This document shows positions 27,074 to 36,056 of a stretch of 64,000 bases of DNA, piece by piece. The DNA is taken from assembly GCF_030818775.1 (NCBI RefSeq), contig NZ_JAUTAU010000001.1:2546001-2610000 (forward strand), given 5' to 3'. Position 1 is the stretch's first letter. Each line of letters begins with the position of its first letter. The notes beneath the pieces were generated by a model that made no database searches, had not been told where the DNA came from, and saw only the letters and a program-made list of their open reading frames with translations. The stretch is from Bacillus sp. SORGH_AS_0510. Lineage in GTDB: Bacteria; Bacillota; Bacilli; Bacillales; Cytobacillaceae. Both the position numbers and the translations under genes were made by a program.

Positions 27074-28072
27074 ATGAGCAAAAGGAAGTGGGCTATTTCT
27101 ATTTTAGTTATGAGTAGCTTAATAGGATTAACGGGATGTATGGATGAAACCACAAAAGAGGTGTCCTCAGATAAAAAAGTTTCGCAACCTCAAAAAACAC
27201 CTGCGAAACAACCAAAAGAAGAGCCACAGAAGGAAGAGGAACCTAAGCAAATTGTTGTAAATATCATTGACCCGAATACAAAAATAATAATTAAGACCTT
27301 TATACCAGAAACCATGGGATTTGCAACAGACAAAGAAACCTTTAAGAAAGAAATTGAAAAATGGGCAAAAGAATTGGCCAGAGGAACCGAATCATCAACT
27401 GGGTACGACCAACGAATGGTTCTCGATAAGATTGATACCAATGGGCAAATTATAAAAGGAAAACCTAGAGTGATCCTAGAGGAGTCTGAATTAGTCGAGA
27501 AGGTAATGGCCGCATCTCTCGTTGGCGGAGATATTGAATTACCCTTGTACGTTACAGAAAGCGGATATAAGCCTGAGGATATTGCTCACTTAAGTGAAGT
27601 AGTAGTAGGAACTTTTACAACCAGATTTAATAGCGGTGTTATAGGGCGATCAAAAAATATCGAGCTATCTGCGATTGCCATCAATAATATCATTGTGGGG
27701 TCAGGTGACATCTTTTCCTTTAATTCTACAGTGGGGCCAAGTGACACAGCACACGGTTATCAAAAGGCAAAGGAAATTGTGAACAAAAAAATGGTAGATG
27801 GAATTGGCGGTGGCATTTGTCAGACGTCCTCAACATTATTTAACGCTGTGGATTTTTTAGCAGTTAACTATGTAGAAAAGCATCACCATTCATTATCCGT
27901 TGGTTATGTGCCAGCAGGTCGAGATGCAACAGTGTCATATGGAGGGCCGGATTTTCAATTTAAAAACACAACTGGATACCCCTTTTTGATAAAAGCCATT
28001 TATGGTAAGGGTACATTAACTGTGGAAGTTAGGACGTCAGCCACTTATCAAAATCTAATTGCTAAGAAATAA
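27074..28072 (+). CDS. VanW-family lipoprotein
   Basis: A 332-residue protein with signal peptide and lipobox (LIGLTGCMD), a Lys/Glu/Pro-rich linker (about 25-60), a segment with TTRFNSGVIGRSKNIELSA and the VanW domain proper (about 215-325): GDIFSFNSTVGP, DGIGGGICQTSSTLFNA and HHHSLSVGYVPAGRDATV. VanW domains are surface-associated in Gram-positives and of uncertain role despite their link to vancomycin clusters. A perfect terminator follows. Confidence 0.9.
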   Translation: MSKRKWAISILVMSSLIGLTGCMDETTKEVSSDKKVSQPQKTPAKQPKEEPQKEEEPKQIVVNIIDPNTKIIIKTFIPETMGFATDKETFKKEIEKWAKELARGTESSTGYDQRMVLDKIDTNGQIIKGKPRVILEESELVEKVMAASLVGGDIELPLYVTESGYKPEDIAHLSEVVVGTFTTRFNSGVIGRSKNIELSAIAINNIIVGSGDIFSFNSTVGPSDTAHGYQKAKEIVNKKMVDGIGGGICQTSSTLFNAVDFLAVNYVEKHHHSLSVGYVPAGRDATVSYGGPDFQFKNTTGYPFLIKAIYGKGTLTVEVRTSATYQNLIAKK

Positions 28073-28075
28073 AAG

Positions 28076-28106
28076 GTGTCAGGAACCATGGTTCCTGACA
28101 CTTTTT
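28076..28106 (+). terminator. Terminator of the VanW gene
   Basis: Perfect GTGTCAGGAAC / GTTCCTGACAC stem with TTTTT. Confidence 0.92.
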
Positions 28107-28141
28107 GTTGTATAATCCTATTAAGGAGAGGGAGGAAAATT

Positions 28142-29161
28142 ATGGTTTTATTTTTTGGGAAAAGGGAGTTTGCTATTGAACCATCCGGGATTGATTCTAT
28201 TGAGAAGATAAAATTGGGTGGAGTGGACCAAACTGTATTAATTCAAGCTGATAATTTGACAAATCCAGTTTTGCTGTTTGTTCATGGTGGACCTTGTATG
28301 CCTGTACCAGGCATAGTATCTCGGGGGAAAGACTATGCGGTTTCAACTATGACCAAAGAGCTGGTGAAACATTTTGTCGTTGTGTTTTATGACCAACGTG
28401 GAGCAGGCAAATCCTTCGATAGGAAGACACCTGTAGAATCAATGAGAGTAGAGCAATTTATTAATGACTGTAATGAACTAGTCGATATCCTTAGGAGCCG
28501 TTTTAAACAGGATAAGTTATTTTTAGCTGCCCATTCATGGGGGACAATTATTGGGTTAAATATGGCCTCGAGGTATCCAGAAAAGCTTTATGGCTATATG
28601 GGGATTTCACAAATATTAAATTGGTCAAATAATGATCAACTCTGTTATGACTGGGTTACAAAAAAAGCCAAACAAGCCAATGATCAAAAAACACTAAAGA
28701 AGTTAAAGGAATTAGGTCAACCGCCCTACCTGAATGTAAGACAATGGACAGCATTCCGTCGTCCCTTAATTAAATATAATTCTATGGTCTATCAAAGTGA
28801 AACGGTTAAACATCCTGGTATGGTTGGAGGATTCAAACAATTTTTGACTAGCCCAGAATATTCATTATTAGATATCTTTCATTCTTTTTATAGTGCCTAT
28901 AATCTTACATACACCCAAGATTTGATCGAAGATTTTGCAAATATTAAGTTAGACCAATTAAAAAGAATAGATACCCGAATCTCTTTTTTACATGGTGCCA
29001 AGGATGTTCATGTAGACGGGCGGCCGTTAGAAGAATTTTATAAAAACCTTGAGGCACCACTTGGAAAAGATATGGTTTGGTATGAAAATTCATCGCATAT
29101 GTTTCACCCTGATGATGCGAGAATGATAGAACAATATTTAATTGATTTTGCTCATACCTAA
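28142..29161 (+). CDS. Alpha/beta hydrolase (prolyl-aminopeptidase-like, S33 type)
   Basis: A 339-residue hydrolase. The oxyanion-hole segment LLFVHGGPCM, YDQRGAGKS, the nucleophile elbow AAHSWGT (Ser), an Asp in HGAKDVHVDG and a His in ENSSHMFHPDD make a full triad. The arrangement resembles prolyl iminopeptidases and proline-type esterases; the substrate is unknown. ATG 28142 lies behind AAGGAGAGGGAGG, which rules out the earlier in-frame ATG inside the terminator of the previous gene. Confidence 0.88.
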   Translation: MVLFFGKREFAIEPSGIDSIEKIKLGGVDQTVLIQADNLTNPVLLFVHGGPCMPVPGIVSRGKDYAVSTMTKELVKHFVVVFYDQRGAGKSFDRKTPVESMRVEQFINDCNELVDILRSRFKQDKLFLAAHSWGTIIGLNMASRYPEKLYGYMGISQILNWSNNDQLCYDWVTKKAKQANDQKTLKKLKELGQPPYLNVRQWTAFRRPLIKYNSMVYQSETVKHPGMVGGFKQFLTSPEYSLLDIFHSFYSAYNLTYTQDLIEDFANIKLDQLKRIDTRISFLHGAKDVHVDGRPLEEFYKNLEAPLGKDMVWYENSSHMFHPDDARMIEQYLIDFAHT

Positions 29162-29187
29162 TTTTTGTAAAAGTTTTGGCAAAGAGG

Positions 29188-29214
29188 AATCACGTAAAAG
29201 TTTACGTGATTTTT
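29188..29214 (+). terminator. Terminator of the alpha/beta hydrolase gene
   Basis: Perfect AATCACGTAAA / TTTACGTGATT stem with TTTC. Confidence 0.85.
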
Positions 29215-29296
29215 CAATTTATAGGTATATGCATATTCCTCCTATACCAAGCAAAAAATACCTTTGGTTCTTTTAGAAAAATATAGGGGGAATTGT

Positions 29297-29749
29297 ATGA
29301 AGTGGTTTTTTAGGGTACTTTTGTATACAGCAATTTTTGGATTGTTGGGATGGAGAGAACAAGATCATACATTAGCACGTGTAGTGGAGGTGCAGAATAA
29401 TCAACGTTCTAATTTGACTCAAAATCATTCCATTCATGTAGCAAGGAATTCAAGAACCGCAATATTGCAAATATCGGGGTTAACGTATACTTGGGACTCT
29501 AATAAGCCTGTAGGAAACAGAATCGTTAGAATAAAGCTTCCAGATGGGACAGAACTTGATCCGGCTAAGTCGTATACAGTAACAGCCAACATCTTTTTAT
29601 CAGGTGGTGGTGACGGTTTTACTGTTTTTACAAATGCACAAAATAAAGAAGTTGGTCCTGTTGATCTAGATGCACTGGTTAATTACATTACTGCACAGCC
29701 TAAAGCCTTCTCCTATCCACTACAAAACAGGATTCAGAAGGTACAATAA
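29297..29749 (+). CDS. Orphan 5'-nucleotidase C-terminal domain fragment (150 aa)
   Basis: Start ATG 29297 follows AGGGGG. After an N-terminal hydrophobic helix (about 3-18) the protein has ILQISGLTYTWDSNKPVGNRI, LDPAKSYTVTANIFLSGGGDGFTVF and a VNYI tail, the C-terminal substrate-recognition domain of 5'-nucleotidase/cyclic phosphodiesterase proteins. The metallophosphoesterase catalytic domain, normally in front, is missing. It is probably a remnant of a larger YfkN- or UshA-like gene after internal deletion, though it retains a start and signal-like helix. Confidence 0.7.
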   Translation: MKWFFRVLLYTAIFGLLGWREQDHTLARVVEVQNNQRSNLTQNHSIHVARNSRTAILQISGLTYTWDSNKPVGNRIVRIKLPDGTELDPAKSYTVTANIFLSGGGDGFTVFTNAQNKEVGPVDLDALVNYITAQPKAFSYPLQNRIQKVQ

Positions 29750-29873
29750 TACTAAAAAAGGGAATTAAAAATATACCTTGATATTTTATGAGATTTATAC
29801 TAGTATTTATTTTAACCGCTTTATACAAGATGTTGTTATATTTTAATAACAAAAAACTATATATTGTGTTTGC

Positions 29874-30055
29874 CTTAAGATGAGATGCCGTTAGGCTTAA
29901 AAGGGAATCTGGTGTAAAACCAGAACTGCCCCCGCAACTGTAAATGCAGACGAAATGAGGAAACCACTGTATAAGAGAGCTTAAAAGAGTAGGCGCTTAT
30001 ACGGGAAGGGCTCAAAGTAGGGTGATGCATAAGTCAGGAGACCTGTCTTTCTTAA
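29874..30055 (+). ncRNA. Cobalamin (adenosylcobalamin-type) riboswitch
   Basis: Conserved landmarks appear in order: GATGCCGTTAGGCTTAAAAGGGAA, TGGTG...CCA with ACTGCCCCCGCAACTGTAA (the B12 box core), CCACTG, GGGAAGGG, GGTGATGCATAAGTCAGGAGACC. A TTAAGA/TCTTAA closing helix joins the ends. Cobalamin binding should favour the terminator that follows and shut off the ribonucleotide reductase operon. Confidence 0.95.
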
Positions 30056-30119
30056 GATGTTTCAACTTCTTCGGGGATTGAGAAGATGATTCGATGGCGA
30101 CAGGAAGACATCTTTTTTT
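30042..30119 (+). terminator. Expression platform and terminator of the cobalamin riboswitch
   Basis: AAGATGT (30054-30060) pairs with ACATCTT before seven T at 30112-30118. CCTGTC at the end of the aptamer can pair with GACAGG near 30099, giving mutually exclusive folds. Confidence 0.75.
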
Positions 30120-30194
30120 GATTTTTCCTTTATTGTTATCGTTTCATCCGCTCAATTCACCTTGAGCGGATTTTATTGTTTTTGGGGGAAAAAT

Positions 30195-32483
30195 ATGAAC
30201 ACTAAAGTACAAACAGAACTTGATTTAGTTTTAGAAGCTATTAAACAGGCTGAACAGAAATTTCAAATCGATGCTTCTGGTCTAAAAAAGCAATTAAGTC
30301 AGTTGGAAGGAACAGCCACTGATATTAATGACCAAGCATTATTATATGCTGTTAACCAAATAGCAATAGACCAACCAGATTGGACTTTTGTTGCTGCAAA
30401 TTTTTATTTAAGTGAACTATATAGAGATGCAGCAAAAAATAGGGGGTACGATCATACACAAAAATATGGTAATTTTTATGAATTAATACACATTCTAACG
30501 GATCTAGGAATCTATTCGAATGACTTATTAGCCTTGTATAGTAAAGATGAAATACATAATTTAGCCAAAGTGATCAGACCTGAAAAAGACCACTTGTTTA
30601 ATTACATAGGATTATTCTTATTATCAGATCGTTACCTCGCACGTGATTATGAACGAAATATCTATGAATTGCCTCAAGAACGGTTCATGATTATTGCTAT
30701 GACACTTATGAAGTACGAAAAAAAGACTATTCGCTTACAACTAGTGAAAGAAGCATATTGGGCTTTAAGTAACTTATATATGACAGTTGCTACACCGACA
30801 TTAGCAAATGCAGGAAAAAGTTTTGGCCAGCTATCCTCATGTTTTATTGATACTGTCGATGATTCCCTAGATAGTATTTATTTAAATAATTGGGATATTG
30901 CCAGGTTAAGTAAAGATGGAGGGGGAATCGGGATCTATTATGGTAAAGTTCGTGCATTAGGATCCGATATTAAGAAATTTAAAGGAAACTCTTCAGGTGT
31001 AGTACCATGGATAAAATTAGTAAATGATACAGCTGTTAGTGTAGACCAGTTGGGTCAGCGACAAGGAGCCATCGCAGTATATTTAGATATTTTTCATAAA
31101 GATTTGATGAATGGGTTCCTTGACCTAAAAACAAATAATGGAGATGAGCGCCGGAAAGCTCATGATATTTTTACAGGCGTTACCATTCCAGATTTATTTA
31201 TGCAAAGACTTGAAGAAAAAGATGATAGTGGTAGAAGTATAGGAGAATGGCATACATTTTGTCCGCATCAGGTTAAACAAATCATGGGCTGGAAGGATGA
31301 AAAAGGTAATCTGCTCGGACTAGAAGATTTTTATGATGAAAGAGATCAGAAATTCTTTACTGAGAAATATGAAGAGGCTGTAAAAAATCCACTTCTTCCC
31401 CGTAAGACTTATCGAGCCATGGATATAATGGCACGAATTATGGTATCACAACTAGAAACAGGAACACCCTACATGTTTTATCGGGACGAAGTGAATAGAC
31501 AAAATCCGAATAAACACATTTCTGGGCAGGGCCGTACATCCATTTATTGCAGTAACTTATGTACAGAAATTGCGCAGAATACGTCACCAACCACGATCTT
31601 AAAAGAATATCAGGACGAAGATGGAAATATCATAATTGTTCGTAGACCAGGTGATTTTGTAGTTTGTAACTTGTCTTCTATTAATCTTGCAAAAGCAATA
31701 CCAGCGAACGTTCTAGAAAGATTAATACGTATTCAGGTTAGAATGTTGGACAATGTCATTGATTTAAATACAATTTCAGTGGGACAGGCACTTCTTACGA
31801 ATAAAAAGTTTCGAGCCGTGGGTCTTGGCACATTTGGTTGGCATCATCTCCTTGCACTTAAGGGGATCCACTGGGAATCGGATACAGCCGTTCAATTTGC
31901 AGATGAATTATATGAAAATATTGCTTTTTACACTATTCAATCATCCATGGAATTAGCTGCTGAGAAAGGAGCATATAGTCAGTTTAGAGGTTCAGAGTGG
32001 CAGACCGGAGACTACTTTTTACGGAAAAATTACCATTCTGAGAGATGGAAGGAATTAAAGAAACAGGTAGCCATTCACGGAATTCGAAATGGATGGCTTA
32101 TGGCTATAGCTCCCAACTCCTCAACGGCAAAAATCGGAGGGTCAACTGATGGAATAGATCCGATTTATTCTGTCGAATATGCTGAAGAAAAGAAAAATTT
32201 TAAATTTAAAGTGACAGCACCAGATTTAAATCACATTACCTACAACTATTACCGTCGAGCAAGACATGAAATTGATCAGATATGGAGCATTAAACAAAAT
32301 GCGGCACGAGGGCGCCACATTGACCAGGCAATTAGTTTCAATCTTTATGTTCGCCATGATATTAAAGCAAAAGAATTGTTAAATCTTCATTTAGAGGCTT
32401 GGAAGCATGGACTAAAGACGACCTATTACGTAAGGAGTACCACCCAAACCGAAATAGAAGAATGCGAGGCTTGTCACAGTTAA
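30195..32483 (+). CDS. Class I ribonucleoside-diphosphate reductase, alpha subunit
   Basis: A 762-residue catalytic subunit that makes deoxynucleoside diphosphates. Active-site cysteines are visible at Cys216 (SSCFIDTVDDS), Cys452 and Cys456 (YCSNLCTEI), and the C-terminal CxxC shuttle (EECEACHS). The substrate loop LSKDGGGIGIYYGKVRALGS and the IAPNSSTAKIGGSTDGIDPIYS phosphate-binding segment are intact. ATG 30195 follows GGGGG. The gene stands under the B12 riboswitch and is followed by the beta subunit and a flavodoxin. No clear ATP-cone is seen at the N-terminus. Confidence 0.95.
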   Translation: MNTKVQTELDLVLEAIKQAEQKFQIDASGLKKQLSQLEGTATDINDQALLYAVNQIAIDQPDWTFVAANFYLSELYRDAAKNRGYDHTQKYGNFYELIHILTDLGIYSNDLLALYSKDEIHNLAKVIRPEKDHLFNYIGLFLLSDRYLARDYERNIYELPQERFMIIAMTLMKYEKKTIRLQLVKEAYWALSNLYMTVATPTLANAGKSFGQLSSCFIDTVDDSLDSIYLNNWDIARLSKDGGGIGIYYGKVRALGSDIKKFKGNSSGVVPWIKLVNDTAVSVDQLGQRQGAIAVYLDIFHKDLMNGFLDLKTNNGDERRKAHDIFTGVTIPDLFMQRLEEKDDSGRSIGEWHTFCPHQVKQIMGWKDEKGNLLGLEDFYDERDQKFFTEKYEEAVKNPLLPRKTYRAMDIMARIMVSQLETGTPYMFYRDEVNRQNPNKHISGQGRTSIYCSNLCTEIAQNTSPTTILKEYQDEDGNIIIVRRPGDFVVCNLSSINLAKAIPANVLERLIRIQVRMLDNVIDLNTISVGQALLTNKKFRAVGLGTFGWHHLLALKGIHWESDTAVQFADELYENIAFYTIQSSMELAAEKGAYSQFRGSEWQTGDYFLRKNYHSERWKELKKQVAIHGIRNGWLMAIAPNSSTAKIGGSTDGIDPIYSVEYAEEKKNFKFKVTAPDLNHITYNYYRRARHEIDQIWSIKQNAARGRHIDQAISFNLYVRHDIKAKELLNLHLEAWKHGLKTTYYVRSTTQTEIEECEACHS

Positions 32484-32500
32484 TTGAGAGGAGATTTTAC

Positions 32501-33547
32501 ATGGATATTCATTCATCTTTATTAAAAATAAAACTATTAAATCCTGAGTTTCCAAATAAATCAACAGGAATAATAAATGGCCAGTCCTCTGGGTTGCTTA
32601 ATTGGAATGATATCGCCTACCCGCAAATGTATGAATTATATCAAACCTTATTGGCTAATTTTTGGAAGGCGCAAGAAATTAATATGCAAGATGATATTAA
32701 GCAATGGGACTTATTAAGTGAAATTGAGAAGAGGGTTTTTCTACGGATTAATACACAACTTGCCTCTTTAGACAGTATACAAACACCAACAATGTTTCAG
32801 GTAATGGACTATGTGTCTGATTCTAGTTTTAAGGCAATATTTGCAGTCATTGCCCAACAAGAGGCTGTTCACAATGAATCCTATTCATATATATTAAGTT
32901 CACTTATCCCTCTAAGTGAGCAAAATCAGTGGTTTAATCAAGCAAAAGAGGATCCTATTGTTAAAAAGCGTAACCAATTAATAGTAGATGCCTATGAATG
33001 TTTTCGGGCTAATCCTACACCACAGAATTTATTTCAGCTCGCTGTGAATTCCATTAATCTAGAGGGAATTTACTTTTATGCAGGGTTTGCCTTTTTCTAT
33101 CACCTAGCCCGTCAGCAAAAAATGCTAAAGACAAGTACCATGATTAGCTATATTCAACGTGACGAAATGCAGCATGCATACTTTATGTCTCTCTTTTTAC
33201 GTATTCTTTTAACTGAAAATCCTCAATTAAACACAGCATCAAATATTGAATATATTTACGAATCAATTGGACAGGCAGTTGCACTAGAGAAGGAATGGGC
33301 ACATGTCATTTTGCGCAATATTAATGGAATTGATTTAAAAGAATACGAGGATTACACAGAATATCTTGCCAATAAACGGTTACGACAGTTAGGTTTGGAG
33401 AATCTGTACGAGGAGAGAACGAATCCCATGCCATGGATTCATGTGTTTAGTGATGAAATGATCAATGGAACAAAGTCTGATTTTTTTGAACAGAAGTCGA
33501 GGACATATACAAAGGTCACGCAAACAAATGGTTTTGATGAATTATGA
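32501..33547 (+). CDS. Class I ribonucleotide reductase, beta (radical) subunit
   Basis: A 348-residue ferritin-like subunit starting at ATG 32501 behind GAGAGGAG. Metal ligands fit the family: Asp about 91 (ASLDSIQ), Glu121 and His124 (EAVHNESY), a Glu in NLEGIYFYAGF, then Glu and His in QRDEMQH. Tyr128, four residues after His124, occupies the radical tyrosine position, so it looks like a tyrosyl-radical enzyme and not a radical-tyrosine-less class Ic/Ie variant. The stop overlaps the flavodoxin start by four bases. Confidence 0.94.
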   Translation: MDIHSSLLKIKLLNPEFPNKSTGIINGQSSGLLNWNDIAYPQMYELYQTLLANFWKAQEINMQDDIKQWDLLSEIEKRVFLRINTQLASLDSIQTPTMFQVMDYVSDSSFKAIFAVIAQQEAVHNESYSYILSSLIPLSEQNQWFNQAKEDPIVKKRNQLIVDAYECFRANPTPQNLFQLAVNSINLEGIYFYAGFAFFYHLARQQKMLKTSTMISYIQRDEMQHAYFMSLFLRILLTENPQLNTASNIEYIYESIGQAVALEKEWAHVILRNINGIDLKEYEDYTEYLANKRLRQLGLENLYEERTNPMPWIHVFSDEMINGTKSDFFEQKSRTYTKVTQTNGFDEL

Positions 33548-33993
33548 AAATTGCGATCGTGTATACATCTAATACAGGGAACACGGAAGAATTAGTTAAT
33601 TTGATTCAGCAGTTATTTATTCAAAAAAAGGTCGATGTTTCTCTATTTAGAATCTCTCAATTTTCCATTCATAATTTGAATGACTATGATGCTGTTATTG
33701 TTGGTACATATACTTGGGGGGATGGTAATATCCCCCAAGAAATGATGGCCATCTATCATGGGTTTGAAAGTTTAGATCTGAAAAATTTAATCACGGCAGT
33801 TGTTGGCACTGGCGATAGTGGTTATCCAAAGTTTTGCGGGGCTGTAGATGATTTTAAGGATATGCTCTATGTACAAACGAAATTAGTTGCTACTTTAAAA
33901 ATTGAGATAACACCCCAACAGAAAGACTTGAACCGTTGCATCCAACTTGTAAACATCGTATTGGAAAGGTGTATACAGGGTTCAAATTGCTGA
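33544..33993 (+). CDS. Flavodoxin, probable activase for the ribonucleotide reductase
   Basis: A 149-residue flavodoxin with the FMN phosphate loop YTSNTGNTEEL at residues 8-18 and aromatic FMN-stacking motifs GTYTWGDGNIP and GTGDSGYPKFCGAVDDF. It overlaps the beta-subunit gene by four bases, so it is translated with it. In class Ib systems a flavodoxin-like NrdI activates the dimanganese-tyrosyl cofactor; this protein is longer than NrdI but occupies its place. That role is inference from linkage. Confidence 0.88.
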   Translation: MKIAIVYTSNTGNTEELVNLIQQLFIQKKVDVSLFRISQFSIHNLNDYDAVIVGTYTWGDGNIPQEMMAIYHGFESLDLKNLITAVVGTGDSGYPKFCGAVDDFKDMLYVQTKLVATLKIEITPQQKDLNRCIQLVNIVLERCIQGSNC

Positions 33994-34016
33994 GTATTTC
34001 AAATGTAAATGGGTTA

Positions 34017-34046
34017 AGCAAAAGAGAGGCAGAGTCAGCCTCTCTT
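34017..34046 (-). terminator. Terminator between flavodoxin and pepF genes
   Basis: AGAGAGGC / GCCTCTCT stem with TTTTGC on the minus strand; it serves pepF and can also stop the convergent operon. Confidence 0.75.
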
Positions 34047-34055
34047 CATATAAAA

Positions 34056-35870
34056 TTACTGATAGGATTCTTCTAATTCATCAATTAAGGACCCAACATA
34101 GGCCACTGCTTTCTTTATAGGCTCTGGCGTAGACATATCAATGCCCGCGTGTTTTAATAAGTCAAGCGGTTTCATTGTACCACCTGCACGTAATACCTCC
34201 AGCCATCGATCCACCGCTGGCTGACCTTCTTCAAGGATCATCTGCGCAATAGCTGTTGATGCCGTTAACCCTGCAGAATACGTATACGGATAAAGACCCA
34301 TGTAATAATGCGGCTGGCGCATCCAGGTCAAACTTGCCCCTTCATCAATTACGACTGTATCTCCCCAAAACTCAGAAAGAACTGATTGGGTTATATCTGT
34401 TAATATTTTGGCCGTTAGTGCTTTGCCATCTTCTGCGAGTGAGTAGACTCTACGTTGATATTCAGCCTCTAGTAAATGAGTGACAAAATTGTGATAGTAG
34501 GTTCCTAGGAGCTGCAGTATTACCCAACGACGCATTTTGTTATCTTTATAATTACTTAGTAAATGGTTACCTAATAACATTTCATTCATCGTTGATGGGG
34601 CTTCTATAAAGTACATAGAAGGACGGACATTCATGATCCTCTGATTTTTATTGGCTAAAAAGAAATGTCCCGCATGACCGAATTCATGTGTTAAGGTGAA
34701 ACAGCCTCGCATATTATCTTGCCAAGTAATAAGGATATAGGGGTGAGCTCCATAAGGACTGGAGCAGAAAGCTCCTGTGGACTTTCCAACATTATCTGCT
34801 AAGTCAACCCATCTTTCCTTAAAACCTCTTTCCATAATTTCAGAATACTCAGGGCCCATCACTTTTAATGAATCCATTATGAGTTGGCTCGCTTCCTCAT
34901 AAGTGGTTTTTGGATCAAAATCCGGGTCAAGTGGTGCTTTCAAGTCACAAAAAAGCATTTTATCTAGACCAAGAACTTTCTTTTTTAATTGGGCAAAACG
35001 CCTCATATGTGGGGCTAGTTCTTTATAAATTACATCAATTTGGTTATTATACATTTCCAAAGTAACCTGCTGTGGCTCCAGTAACATATGTGTAACGGAT
35101 TGGAATTTTCGCATGCGAGCAAGGGTGATCTGTTTCTTCACCTCTGTAGCAAAGGTTGCCGCCATCGTATTTTTATATTTCTTAAGAGTTTCCACAAAAG
35201 AGTAATACGCCTTTCTACGAACTTCTGTATTCGATGAAAATTCGTAGCGGCTCTCAAATAAGGCAAATGATACGGGTAATTCAAGTCCATTCTCATCTTG
35301 TATTGGAGAAAAATCCATATCCGCCAACTTCGCCATTTGATAGATTTGATAAGGAGATCCTTGGAGCTCACCCAGTGCTGCAAGCGCCTCTTCAGTTTCA
35401 GGTGAAAGTCTATGTTTTTTTGTTTCAAGAAGTTCCATTAAGCTCTTTCTGAAAGCCTCAAGTTCTGACTCTTCTTGAAGGTACTTTTCAATAACACCTT
35501 CTTCGAGTGAAAGAATTTCGGAATTTATGAACGATAGTGCAGCGATACTTTTCGTACGTAATGCGGAAAATTTCGCTGAATTTGCCTGATTGATTGGATC
35601 AGTTCCATCTGCGGATTGTTTAAGATTTGCAAATGTCCAAGCTTTTATGATTTTCATGGACAGTTGTTCCTGTGCAGATAAGCAGTCTAATAATGCTTTT
35701 GCCCCTGTATGTATTGTTCCTTTATATTGTTCAAACTTGTTGATTTCCTGGTCAATAGCAACTAATTCTGCTTCCCAAGCCTGCTCTGACAGGAATAAGT
35801 CATCTAGGTTCCAAGTCAATTCTTCAGGTACTTCTGATCGGGCTAAACGTTTTTTAACTGTTTTTTCCAT
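34056..35870 (-). CDS. pepF: Oligoendopeptidase F (M3 metallopeptidase)
   Basis: A 604-residue cytoplasmic zinc peptidase degrading short peptides. The zinc site FTLTHEFGHAGHFFL carries the HExxH core in the form HEFGH, and the third ligand Glu lies about 25 residues later (FIEAPSTMNEMLLGNHLL). The N-terminal EVPEELTWNLDDLF is typical of PepF. Length matches the family. It is monocistronic and convergent with the reductase operon. Confidence 0.96.
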   Translation of the reverse strand: MEKTVKKRLARSEVPEELTWNLDDLFLSEQAWEAELVAIDQEINKFEQYKGTIHTGAKALLDCLSAQEQLSMKIIKAWTFANLKQSADGTDPINQANSAKFSALRTKSIAALSFINSEILSLEEGVIEKYLQEESELEAFRKSLMELLETKKHRLSPETEEALAALGELQGSPYQIYQMAKLADMDFSPIQDENGLELPVSFALFESRYEFSSNTEVRRKAYYSFVETLKKYKNTMAATFATEVKKQITLARMRKFQSVTHMLLEPQQVTLEMYNNQIDVIYKELAPHMRRFAQLKKKVLGLDKMLFCDLKAPLDPDFDPKTTYEEASQLIMDSLKVMGPEYSEIMERGFKERWVDLADNVGKSTGAFCSSPYGAHPYILITWQDNMRGCFTLTHEFGHAGHFFLANKNQRIMNVRPSMYFIEAPSTMNEMLLGNHLLSNYKDNKMRRWVILQLLGTYYHNFVTHLLEAEYQRRVYSLAEDGKALTAKILTDITQSVLSEFWGDTVVIDEGASLTWMRQPHYYMGLYPYTYSAGLTASTAIAQMILEEGQPAVDRWLEVLRAGGTMKPLDLLKHAGIDMSTPEPIKKAVAYVGSLIDELEESYQ

Positions 35871-36056
35871 CTAGTCTCCTCCTACCATTCTTTCGAACTA
35901 CTAAATTTATCATATATTATTAGAAAATTAAGTCAAATAATAACCAGCTCAAATAATTTGGATTTTCCTACTATTTTGTCAATTCATTGACCATTTAATT
36001 TTCGGGGTGATATCATATTAATGAAAACGTTTTCGGAAAAAGGAGGGATCTTGACA

